Assembly: GCA_028684435.1 (NCBI GenBank)
Contig: JAQUFX010000028.1
Span: 1-14,150, forward strand
Length of the DNA: 14,150 bases
Reading direction: 5' to 3'
DNA from: Bacilli bacterium
GTDB taxonomy: Bacteria > Bacillota_I > Bacilli_A > RF39 > UBA660
The notes beneath the pieces are model-generated. The model was not told the origin of the DNA and made no database searches. It was given only the letters and a program-made list of their open reading frames with translations. Each line of letters starts with the position of its first letter. Positions within the stretch are counted from its first letter, which is position 1. This document shows positions 1 to 6,046 of this stretch, in pieces. Position numbers and translations under genes: made by a program.

Positions 1-41
1 TATTTTTCATGTTCGTTCATTCTTAATTTTACCTTTCTCAT
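1..41 (-). CDS. N-terminal fragment of a probable transposase
   Basis: Reading leftward from an ATG at 41-39, the frame encodes MRKVKLRMNEHEK and runs off the window after 13 codons. An SD GAGGTGA at 53-47 lies 5 bases upstream of the ATG, so this is a real translation start. The basic opening followed by MNE resembles the start of ISNCY-type transposases, which continue into a helix-turn-helix. Thirteen residues cannot prove a family, so the assignment rests partly on the repeats behind the gene. Confidence 0.5.
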   Translation of the reverse strand, partial: MRKVKLRMNEHEK

Positions 42-78
42 GTAAGTCACCTCGTGACATATTGTATATTATTTTTGA

Positions 79-125
79 GACATAATCAAAAGTTAATACT
101 TAAGACATTATCATAAGTTAAACAC
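79..125. repeat. tandem degenerate direct repeat upstream of the transposase start
   Basis: Two copies of GACAT(A/T)ATCA(A/T)AAGTTAA lie at 79-96 and 104-121, a 25-base period; 16 of 18 positions are identical. They lie between the leftward transposase-like start and the pilin promoter. The simplest reading is transposase-binding boxes at an insertion-sequence end. An operator for the transposase or pilin gene is the alternative. Confidence 0.5.
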
Positions 126-153
126 ATAAATACCCGCGATAATTAATTAATGA

Positions 154-182
154 TTGACTTTTAAATATAATATTATTATAAT
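154..182 (+). promoter_or_regulatory. promoter of the pilin-like gene
   Basis: A near-consensus sigma-A-type promoter: TTGACT (154-159), 17-base spacer, TATAAT (177-182). It predicts a start near 189, about 18 bases before the ATG at 207, and lies just outside the probable insertion-sequence end. Confidence 0.85.
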
Positions 183-206
183 TATATTAGAGAGTAGGTA
201 ATAATC

Positions 207-656
207 ATGTTCAGATTAAATGACAGAGGTTTTACATTAGTGGAATTACTTGCTGTAATAGTAGTATTGGCAATTATGATGGCAATTGCGATACCAAATG
301 TAATGAAAACAATGGAAAATGCTAAGAAGAGCACACTTAAAATTTATGCTCAAAAAGTAATGACTAAAGCAGAAGAAGCATATCAGGTTGATATTTTGTT
401 AAAAGGTCAAGGGAAAACTTGTTATGATTTAGCTTCATTAGGAATTGAAAGCTCAGGTAACTATCGTGGTAAAGTTTTAGTAACAATTGCTGCTAATCAA
501 AATCCTACATATTATATATATTTAAGCGATAATAGTAATAGTATAGAAAATCTAGATGCTACTACTCTTAATAAACTGGGTTCTATAGATAATGATCCTA
601 ATTTTAAAAATCCATGGATTGGTCAAGCAAATATAGATAATTCTACTTGTTCATAA
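207..656 (+). CDS. type IV pilin-like / ComGC-like major prepilin
   Basis: A 149-residue class III signal-peptide protein. A short basic leader (residues 1-8) ends in Gly8, followed by FTLVE; a prepilin peptidase would cut after G8, and E13 becomes the conserved mature Glu5. The hydrophobic helix covers about 9-32 and includes the usual Pro30, followed by an amphipathic alpha1 region rich in Ala, Lys and Glu and a globular C-terminal half. Cys72 and Cys148 could form a disulfide closing a C-terminal loop, as in many pilins. The likely role is subunit of a type IV or competence pseudopilus. It sits alone with its own promoter and terminator, without assembly genes beside it. The ATG at 207 follows a modest GAGAGTAGGT SD (190-199). 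Major pilin versus ComGC-type pseudopilin cannot be settled from sequence. Confidence 0.85.
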   Translation: MFRLNDRGFTLVELLAVIVVLAIMMAIAIPNVMKTMENAKKSTLKIYAQKVMTKAEEAYQVDILLKGQGKTCYDLASLGIESSGNYRGKVLVTIAANQNPTYYIYLSDNSNSIENLDATTLNKLGSIDNDPNFKNPWIGQANIDNSTCS

Positions 657-684
657 AAATCAAATTTAATATTTGATTTTTTTT
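656..684 (+). terminator. intrinsic terminator of the pilin-like gene
   Basis: A perfect 10-bp stem, AAAATCAAAT (656-665) with ATTTGATTTT (671-680), loop TTAAT, followed by further T residues to 684. It starts at the last base of the pilin stop codon and separates the pilin from the nfo promoter. Confidence 0.8.
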
Positions 685-701
685 CGATATTTTTTATAAT
701 G

Positions 702-710
702 TGTTATAAT
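702..710 (+). promoter_or_regulatory. extended -10 promoter of nfo
   Basis: TGTTATAAT is an extended -10 (TGnTATAAT, hexamer 705-710) with no good -35 at the usual distance. It predicts a leader of about 15 bases before the ATG at 732. Confidence 0.6.
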
Positions 711-731
711 TATAAAAGGAAGAGTGATTTT

Positions 732-1625
732 ATGTTAGTTATTGGTTCACATGTAAGTTATGGTAAAAATCAACTTTTAGGGTGCGCAAAGCAAGCAATT
801 GCCTATGGTGCCAATACTTTTATGTTTTATACGGGAGCACCTCAAAATACTATTAGAACCCAAGTTAATAAATATTTGACAATCGAAGCATATAAATTAA
901 TGAAAGAAAATAATATTTTAGCAGATAAAATTATATGCCATGCTCCTTATATAATAAATCTTGCTAATAATATTTTTCCTGATAAATATGAATTTAGCAT
1001 GAAATTTTTAAGAACAGAAATTGATAGATGTAATTTATTAAAAGTAAAATATTTAATTATTCATCCTGGAAGTGCAGTAAAGCATGAAAAGGATATTGCT
1101 TTAAATAATATTATTAATGCCCTTAATAAAGTATTAAAACCTGAAGATGATATAACTATTCTTCTTGAAACAATGGCAGGTAAAGGTACAGAAATCGGTA
1201 TTAATATAGAAGAATTAAAAATTATATTAGATGGGGTATTATTAAAAGCTAAAATAGGTTTTTGTTTAGATACATGTCATTTAAATGATTCAGGAATAAA
1301 TATATCTAAAATAGATGACTATTTAAATAAATTTGATTCTATAATTGGGCTTAATAAAATTAAATGTATTCATATTAATGATAGTAAAAATGAAATTGGT
1401 TTTAAAAAAGATCGCCATGCTAATATTGGTTATGGTATGATTGGTTTTGATAATTTAATTAATATTATTTATCATGATAAATTAAAACATATTCCTAAAA
1501 TATTAGAAACGCCTCATATAGAAGAAAAACCTCCTTATAAATACGAAATAGAAATGATCAAAAATAAAAAGTTTAATCCGAATTTAATGGAAGATATAAT
1601 AATAGAAAAAATTAATAATTATTGA
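732..1625 (+). CDS. nfo: deoxyribonuclease IV (AP endonuclease, Nfo family)
   Basis: A 297-residue TIM-barrel AP endonuclease of base excision repair, which nicks DNA 5' of abasic sites. All nine metal ligands known for E. coli Nfo have counterparts: H70 (CHAPY), H111 (IHPGS), E146 (LLETM), D180 and H183 (CLDTCH), H214 (IHIND), D227 and H229 (KDRHANIG) and E259 (ILETP). The family's trinuclear zinc site is therefore intact and length is normal. The ATG at 732 is preferred to one at 699 because the latter lies in the promoter, before any SD, and adds 11 non-family residues; AAGGAAGAGTGAT (716-728) precedes 732. It ends in TGA and shares an operon with the LiaF-like gene. A DUF2624/YqfT-like gene lies close by, as yqfT lies next to yqfS (nfo) in Bacillus subtilis. 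Confidence 0.97.
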   Translation: MLVIGSHVSYGKNQLLGCAKQAIAYGANTFMFYTGAPQNTIRTQVNKYLTIEAYKLMKENNILADKIICHAPYIINLANNIFPDKYEFSMKFLRTEIDRCNLLKVKYLIIHPGSAVKHEKDIALNNIINALNKVLKPEDDITILLETMAGKGTEIGINIEELKIILDGVLLKAKIGFCLDTCHLNDSGINISKIDDYLNKFDSIIGLNKIKCIHINDSKNEIGFKKDRHANIGYGMIGFDNLINIIYHDKLKHIPKILETPHIEEKPPYKYEIEMIKNKKFNPNLMEDIIIEKINNY

Positions 1626-1652
1626 TATAATTATTAAAAGGAGAAGATAAGT

Positions 1653-2309
1653 ATGAAACAAAAAAAATCTATAATATGGGGAACTATACTGGTTATAGTC
1701 GGTTTAATATATTTAATTAATAATTTAGATATATGGAACATCAATTTGTTTTTTGAAGGATGGTGGACATTATTTATAATAATTCCTTCATTAATATCTT
1801 TAATTAACAAAAATAATATTATTTCTTCAATTTTAGGAATTATCATAGGTGTATTATTACTTCTTGCTACTAGAAATTATATTGCCTGGATTATGGTAGG
1901 GAAAATATTTTTACCATTAATCATTATTATAATAGGTATATCTTTAATTTTTAAATCTAAAATATATTTCAGAAAAAAAGATAATAAGAATAATCCAGAA
2001 TATTTCGGTATTTTTGCAGGTTGTGAAGAAAAAATTACAGATACTTTTAAGGGTGGTTCTTGTATTGCTGTGTTTGGTGGAGTTGAATTAGATTTAAGTG
2101 ATGCTAAAATAACTGATGATATAACTATTGATTGTATAGCTATATTTGGAGGTGTTGATATTAAACTACCCAAAAATGTTATTTTGAAATCAGAAGGTAT
2201 TTCAATTTTTGGTGGAGCAACAAATAAATACATACCGGGGGAAAAATTAAAATCACCAACTATTTATATAAATCATGTAAGTATATTTGGTGGTACAGAA
2301 ATTAAGTAA
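1653..2309 (+). CDS. LiaF-like membrane protein (DUF5668 / LiaF C-terminal type)
   Basis: A 218-residue protein with four hydrophobic segments (about 8-24, 35-51, 54-72 and 77-101), then a soluble C-terminal domain (about 115-218). That domain repeats a beta-strand unit ending in FGG: IAVFGGVEL (139-147), IAIFGGVDI (162-170), ISIFGGAT (183-190) and VSIFGGTEI (209-217), with a weaker FGIFAG at 118. This is the pattern of the LiaF C-terminal 'cell wall-active antibiotics response' domain, a short beta-helix. In Bacillus, LiaF restrains the LiaS sensor kinase; no kinase or regulator is visible here, so a signalling role is inferred from family only. SD AAAGGAGAAG (1637-1646) fits the ATG. It lies 27 bases after nfo, probably in one transcript. 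Confidence 0.8.
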   Translation: MKQKKSIIWGTILVIVGLIYLINNLDIWNINLFFEGWWTLFIIIPSLISLINKNNIISSILGIIIGVLLLLATRNYIAWIMVGKIFLPLIIIIIGISLIFKSKIYFRKKDNKNNPEYFGIFAGCEEKITDTFKGGSCIAVFGGVELDLSDAKITDDITIDCIAIFGGVDIKLPKNVILKSEGISIFGGATNKYIPGEKLKSPTIYINHVSIFGGTEIK

Positions 2310-2313
2310 ATAA

Positions 2314-2345
2314 AAATATTCAAGTTATAAATAGCTTGAATATTT
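2314..2345. terminator. bidirectional terminator between convergent genes
   Basis: An 11-bp perfect stem, AAATATTCAAG (2314-2324) with CTTGAATATTT (2335-2345), loop of 10 bases. Read on the minus strand it runs into TATTTTTAT, so it ends the DUF2624-like transcript well. On the plus strand the T tract is weaker but it probably also stops the nfo operon. The minus-strand stop codon (2325-2327) lies in the loop. Confidence 0.7.
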
Positions 2346-2573
2346 ATTAATTAAATTCTTAATTTTATTAAAACTGTCTTCAGAAAAATTAGAGCGATAT
2401 TTATTAAAATTAAAATTATTTTTATTATTTAATACTTCCTTATAATTGTTTTTAATAAAAGTATAAGTAAAATCAAGTTCATTAGATGTTAAATTAATAT
2501 TATTTTTAATTGCAAAATTATTTACATCATGTTTGGTTAATTTATTTATATATCCTTCTATCATATTTATCAA
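2325..2573 (-). CDS. DUF2624 / YqfT-like small protein
   Basis: A small soluble protein of 82 residues with no membrane segment, Asn/Lys-rich and largely helical in appearance. Its opening (INMIEGYINKLT, then FAIKNNINLTSNEL) follows the pattern of the DUF2624 family (B. subtilis YqfT): an N-terminal helix, a K/T-D pair, then a helix before a conserved 'I-L' step. Function is unknown. In B. subtilis yqfT is next to nfo (yqfS); here it converges on the nfo operon. The start chosen is TTG at 2573-2571, because SD AGGTGA (2584-2579) sits 5 bases upstream; a GTG at 2582 overlaps the SD, and an ATG at 2564 is too far away. The C-terminus is longer than I recall for the family. Confidence 0.6.
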   Translation of the reverse strand: MINMIEGYINKLTKHDVNNFAIKNNINLTSNELDFTYTFIKNNYKEVLNNKNNFNFNKYRSNFSEDSFNKIKNLINKYSSYL

Positions 2574-2619
2574 TTGTATCACCTAATTTTATTATATGTA
2601 AGAAAATACAAAAATTACT

Positions 2620-2625
2620 TATACT
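2620..2625 (+). promoter_or_regulatory. -10 element directly upstream of the PBP start codon
   Basis: TATACT at 2620-2625 would start transcription about 7 bases downstream, at or next to the A of the ATG at 2632. The -35 region is poor. With no SD anywhere upstream of the ATG, this fits a leaderless mRNA. Confidence 0.45.
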
Positions 2626-2631
2626 AAAAAT

Positions 2632-4572
2632 ATGAAAAAATTTTTAATAATATTATTTATTATAATTAATTGTATTATTATCGGAAGACTTACTTTTTTA
2701 TGTTTATATAAAAAAAATTTTTATAATAAAATTTTAGCAGAAAATAATAATAGAATAATAGAAGGAATGACTGCTCCTAGAGGACGTATATTAGATATTA
2801 ATGGTAATATATTAGTAGATAATATTGGGGTTAAATCTATTATTTATAATAAACTGAATATAGAAACTTCTGATGAATTAAAAATAGCAGATATTTTAGC
2901 TGAAAATATAGATATAGAAGTTAATATAGCTCCATATTATTTAAAATATTATTTTTATTTAAATAACAGAGAACTTATTGATAATATGCTTAATATTAAT
3001 ATATTAAAATTATATAATGAAAGAAAAATATCTAGTACAGATTTACTTAATAATAAATTAGATTTAATAACTGATGAAATGTTAAAAACAGTAAATAAAA
3101 AAAGTGCTTATTTTTATTATTTAATGAATAACGGTTATGCTTATGAAGATAAAATAATTAAAACTAATATTACAAATGAAGAATATATATTAATAAATAA
3201 ACTTAATTTAAAAGGTATAAGAACAGATATAACTTGGGAAAGAACTTATTTATATAAATCACTACTTAGAGATATATTTGGAAATATTTCTTCTTATAAA
3301 CAAGGTATTCCATCAGAATATAAAGATGAGTATTTAAATAAAAATTATAAGCTTAATGATCGGGTAGGAATATCAAATTTAGAATATATATATGATAATT
3401 ATTTAAAAGGTGAAAAAGCTAAATATAAAGTTGAAAATAATAAATTAAAATTAATATCTGATTATCAAAGAGGTAAAGATATTGTTTTATCAATTGATAT
3501 AAATTTGCAACTTGAAATAGAAAAAATTTTAGAACCAGAAATGATAAAGGCTAAAAAAAATGCAAATTCTAAATATTTTAATCAAAGTTATATAATTGTT
3601 AGTAATCCTCAAGATGGAAGTATTATTTCTCTAATTGGTAAAAAGATTAATGAAGATAATACCTTTACAGATTATTCTTATTATAATGTTATAAATTCAT
3701 ATAATATGGGTAGTTCTGTAAAAGGAGCGACAATAAGTGTTGGTTATAAAAACAATTTAATTGAAGAAAATAAAAAGATACTTGATTCATGTATTAAACT
3801 ATATAATAACAAACCTAAATGCTCATGGCGAAGTTTAGGTTATATTGATGATATACGGGCTTTAAAAATGTCAAGTAATTATTATCAATATTTAATTGCA
3901 ATCAAGCTTACTGGTAATAAATATAAACCAAATATAAAAATAAATGCTACTAAAAATCATTTTAATGAATATCGAAAAGTATTAAAAGACTATGGTTTAG
4001 GTAATATTACGGGAATTGATTTATTAAAAGAATCATTAGGAATTAAAAGTAGTACGATAACTGATGATTTACTTCTAAATATGGCAGTAGGACATTATGA
4101 TACTTATACTCCATTATCATTAGCTCAATATATAAATACAATATCAACAGGTAATCGTACCCAGTTATCATTACTTAAGAGTGTTTTAAATAGTGATGGA
4201 AGTATATATTATGAGAAAATTAATAAAGTATATAATAATGCTCCAATTGAAGAAAAATATTTAAATCGGATTAGAGAAGGGTTTAGATTAGTTAATTATA
4301 ATGGAACGGCTTATAGTTATACAAATCATAAATTTTCATCAGCAGGTAAAACCGGTACTAGTGATTCATATTTAGATACGGATCTAGATGGAAATGTTGA
4401 TACTTTTACGACAAATACATCTTATGTAATGTATTTTCCTTTTGAAAAACCAGAAATATCAATCGCAATGGTAAGTCCTAATATTAGTTATAAAAATAAG
4501 GTTAGTAATTATCGATATCCTATAAATTCAAGAGTAATGAGAAAAATTACAGATCTTTTTAAATTAGATTGA
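2632..4572 (+). CDS. class B penicillin-binding protein (peptidoglycan DD-transpeptidase)
   Basis: A 646-residue cell-wall cross-linking enzyme anchored by one N-terminal helix (about 4-26). The dimerisation/pedestal domain begins at APRGRILDINGNILV (48-62), a PBP2/PBP3 hallmark, and runs to about 285. The transpeptidase domain follows with all three active-site motifs: S361-SV-K364 (nucleophile Ser361), S414-S-N416, and K573-T-G575 followed by T576. A DTDLDGNVD stretch (582-590) just after KTGT resembles a calcium-binding loop. It would act outside the membrane on lipid II-derived strands, with a SEDS polymerase as partner; an FtsW/RodA homologue lies at 7407. Whether it serves division or elongation is not decidable here. 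The ATG at 2632 has no SD but is the only start giving the membrane anchor. It ends in TGA. Confidence 0.93.
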   Translation: MKKFLIILFIIINCIIIGRLTFLCLYKKNFYNKILAENNNRIIEGMTAPRGRILDINGNILVDNIGVKSIIYNKLNIETSDELKIADILAENIDIEVNIAPYYLKYYFYLNNRELIDNMLNINILKLYNERKISSTDLLNNKLDLITDEMLKTVNKKSAYFYYLMNNGYAYEDKIIKTNITNEEYILINKLNLKGIRTDITWERTYLYKSLLRDIFGNISSYKQGIPSEYKDEYLNKNYKLNDRVGISNLEYIYDNYLKGEKAKYKVENNKLKLISDYQRGKDIVLSIDINLQLEIEKILEPEMIKAKKNANSKYFNQSYIIVSNPQDGSIISLIGKKINEDNTFTDYSYYNVINSYNMGSSVKGATISVGYKNNLIEENKKILDSCIKLYNNKPKCSWRSLGYIDDIRALKMSSNYYQYLIAIKLTGNKYKPNIKINATKNHFNEYRKVLKDYGLGNITGIDLLKESLGIKSSTITDDLLLNMAVGHYDTYTPLSLAQYINTISTGNRTQLSLLKSVLNSDGSIYYEKINKVYNNAPIEEKYLNRIREGFRLVNYNGTAYSYTNHKFSSAGKTGTSDSYLDTDLDGNVDTFTTNTSYVMYFPFEKPEISIAMVSPNISYKNKVSNYRYPINSRVMRKITDLFKLD

Positions 4573-4614
4573 TTTAAATGGTTAATTTTAGTATATTTAA
4601 TATGGTGATAAAAT

Positions 4615-4809
4615 ATGAAAAGTAATACTATGTTAAGTATGTTTATTATATTAGTAATATTATTTGGAACAATGACTCTTTATAAATTAGATAGCTACCC
4701 AGAAGGAAGTTGTTGTAAAGATATTTCTAATTCAAAAAATAAAGTATGTCAAGATTGTGATAAATATAATATAGTTGAGAAAATCATATATGTCTGGAAA
4801 TTTTCTTGA
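4615..4809 (+). CDS. small Cys-rich single-pass membrane protein, unknown function
   Basis: A 64-residue protein I do not recognise. One hydrophobic helix (about 6-24) is followed by a polar domain with four cysteines: C33-C34 and C45-x2-C48. The arrangement could form two disulfides if the tail is outside the cell, or bind a metal if inside; the flanking charges do not settle topology. It has an SD (ATGGTGAT, 4602-4609) 5 bases before the ATG and ends in TGA at 4807-4809, overlapping the -35 of the rpmG promoter. It follows the PBP by 42 bases, with a weak possible promoter between them (TTGATT 4569-4574, TATATT 4592-4597), so it may be cotranscribed. Confidence 0.65.
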   Translation: MKSNTMLSMFIILVILFGTMTLYKLDSYPEGSCCKDISNSKNKVCQDCDKYNIVEKIIYVWKFS

Positions 4810-4835
4810 TTCTTTCTAAATTAATATGTTATAAT
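4806..4835 (+). promoter_or_regulatory. promoter of the rpmG-efp operon
   Basis: TTGATT (4806-4811), an 18-base spacer and TATAAT (4830-4835) preceded by TGT, giving an extended -10 TGTTATAAT. The -35 overlaps the stop codon of the upstream small gene. A strong promoter fits a ribosomal-protein operon. Confidence 0.8.
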
Positions 4836-4863
4836 ACATATGCTTATGAAGGAGGAATATTAA

Positions 4864-5031
4864 ATGGCTAAAAAGAATGAAAATCGCATTAATATTGAAT
4901 TAAAATGTAGTGAATGTGGTTTTATAATAAGACCCACTGAAAAAAATAAAGTAAATAATCCAGATAAAATGGAAATTAAGAAGTTTTGTAAAACTTGTAA
5001 TAAAACACAAGTATTTAAAGAAAAAAAATAG
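4864..5031 (+). CDS. rpmG: 50S ribosomal protein L33 (zinc-ribbon form)
   Basis: A 55-residue large-subunit protein, normal length for L33. It keeps the family pattern: a basic N-terminus, ELKCSEC, the central NKVNNPDKMEIKKFC block and the C-terminal CKTCNKTQVFKEKK. C15-x2-C18 and C42-x2-C45 form the zinc ribbon, so this is the Cys-containing (C+) version; Firmicutes often keep zinc-free paralogues for zinc starvation, and none is visible here. A near-perfect SD GAAGGAGGAAT (4848-4858) precedes the ATG. Its stop TAG overlaps the SD of efp, which suggests translational coupling. Confidence 0.95.
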   Translation: MAKKNENRINIELKCSECGFIIRPTEKNKVNNPDKMEIKKFCKTCNKTQVFKEKK

Positions 5032-5041
5032 GTGATTTAAT

Positions 5042-5602
5042 ATGAATATTAATATTAATGATATTAAAAATGGCATGACAGTTATAATTAATAATTCATT
5101 ATGTCAAATATTAGAATTTCAGCATGTTAAACCTGGCAAAGGCCCAGCATTTGTAAGAATAAAATTTAAAAATTTAAAAACCGGATCAACCCTTGAAGAA
5201 ACATTTAATACTAATATTAAGATTGAAAAAGCTCATGTAGATAGGTTAGATATGAGTTATTTGTATAAACAAGGGGATACTTATGTATTTATAAATAATA
5301 ATGATTATTCTCAATTAGAAATAAATAGTTCAATTCTAGAAGATAAAATTAAATATTTAAAAGAAAATTTAAATATAGAAATTGTAACGCATAATGGTGC
5401 AATTATAGATATTATTATTCCTGAAAAAGTTGAATATGAAGTAATTGAAACCCTAGATGCTACAAAAGGTAATACCGCTAATAATGCAAATAAAGATGCG
5501 ACTATCGAAACTGGTTATGTAGTAAAAGTGCCTTTGTTTATATCTAAAGGTGAAAAAATTATTGTTTCAACTAAAGATGGAAAATATTCAAGTAGAGCTT
5601 AA
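5042..5602 (+). CDS. efp: translation elongation factor P
   Basis: A 186-residue three-domain factor that binds between the P and E sites and rescues ribosomes stalled at polyproline; length is typical. Domain I carries the tip loop HVKPGKGPAF (28-37), whose Lys33 corresponds to the residue modified in Bacillus EF-P (5-aminopentanolylation), not the beta-lysylated E. coli context. The C-terminal signature ATIETGYVVKVPLFI, then GEKIIVSTKDGKYSSRA, is intact. The ATG follows SD AGGTGA (5030-5035), which overlaps the rpmG stop; the two genes are 10 bases apart and share a promoter. No modification enzyme is in the window. Confidence 0.97.
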   Translation: MNININDIKNGMTVIINNSLCQILEFQHVKPGKGPAFVRIKFKNLKTGSTLEETFNTNIKIEKAHVDRLDMSYLYKQGDTYVFINNNDYSQLEINSSILEDKIKYLKENLNIEIVTHNGAIIDIIIPEKVEYEVIETLDATKGNTANNANKDATIETGYVVKVPLFISKGEKIIVSTKDGKYSSRA

Positions 5603-5619
5603 AAGAGCTCTTTTTTTTT
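5594..5619 (+). terminator. intrinsic terminator of rpmG-efp
   Basis: Stem AGAGCT (5594-5599) with AGCTCT (5606-5611), loop TAAAAG, then eight further T residues to 5619. The efp stop codon lies within the loop. Confidence 0.85.
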
Positions 5620-5630
5620 AAAATTATATA

Positions 5631-5639
5631 TGTTATACT
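5631..5639 (+). promoter_or_regulatory. extended -10 promoter of the 5666-6922 cassette
   Basis: TGTTATACT (hexamer 5634-5639) is an extended -10 with no recognisable -35. It lies between the efp terminator and the first gene of the cassette, predicting a leader of about 20 bases. Confidence 0.55.
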
Positions 5640-5665
5640 AATTATTATAATAGGAAGTGATTCTA

Positions 5666-6046
5666 TTGACAAAACAAAATGCTTGGTTATTTTTTATAAT
5701 TTTTCCGATTTGTCTTTTATTTTTAGCAATTATTTTTGATAATACCATAATATTTGTTGAAAATAAACGATTAGAAGTTGTTACTAAAAATATAATAGAA
5801 AAAACTTTAACTAGTAATGTAAATAATTATTATGAAAAAGTTAAATTAGAATATGAAAATAAAAAAATAACTACTAAACAATTAGAAGTTAATTATAAGG
5901 ATAAAAAGTTATTTATATATAACAGTCATTCTATTACCAGTTTTTTTGGTAAGATATTTAATATTAATTCATATAAGGCAGAAATATGTATGCAAGGTTA
6001 TTTATTAGATGATAAGGTAGTAATCGAAGAGGTTGATTATGAGTAA
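5666..6046 (+). CDS. membrane-anchored protein, possibly TadE/pseudopilin-like, unknown function
   Basis: A 126-residue protein with one N-terminal hydrophobic helix (about 7-26) and then a charged, probably helical stalk (ENKRLEVVTKNIIEKT onwards) leading to a beta-rich tail containing one Cys. I do not recognise a family. The build (N-terminal helix, extended stem, small domain) and the CpaE-like ATPase that overlaps its 3' end recall TadE-type pilus proteins, but the TadE Glu signature is absent, so this is inference. TTG at 5666 is preferred as start: SD AGGAAGTGAT (5652-5661) overlaps an in-frame GTG at 5657 but sits at good distance from the TTG. It overlaps the next gene by 8 bases, so translation is probably coupled. 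Confidence 0.6.
   Translation: MTKQNAWLFFIIFPICLLFLAIIFDNTIIFVENKRLEVVTKNIIEKTLTSNVNNYYEKVKLEYENKKITTKQLEVNYKDKKLFIYNSHSITSFFGKIFNINSYKAEICMQGYLLDDKVVIEEVDYE

Larger units (their letters stand above)
1..125 (-). mobile_element. probable insertion-sequence end, cut by the window edge
   Basis: The left edge holds the start of a leftward reading frame (1-41) with a strong SD. Behind it is non-coding DNA with two copies of a degenerate direct repeat (79-99 and 104-125) before the pilin promoter begins at 154. Repeated transposase-binding boxes outside a transposase start are typical of insertion-sequence ends. The encoded N-terminus resembles, from memory, ISNCY/IS1202-group transposases. The outer boundary is uncertain: no target duplication can be seen because the other end lies outside the window. 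The identification is inference; the gene start and the repeat are direct observations. Confidence 0.45.

Noticed and set aside
699..731. Upstream ATG that would extend nfo by 11 residues
   Set aside because: It lies inside the -10 region, has no SD, and the added residues precede the conserved IGSHVS opening. ATG 732 has an SD and family-like length.
1634..2233. Minus-strand open frames (1634-1846 and 1877-2233) opposite the LiaF-like gene
   Set aside because: They lie antisense to a well-supported gene, have no SD, and their hydrophobic or proline-rich translations are what antisense of a membrane protein gives.
5600..5665. Possible regulatory leader upstream of the cassette
   Set aside because: The only hairpin is the efp terminator; the rest is an extended -10 and SD.
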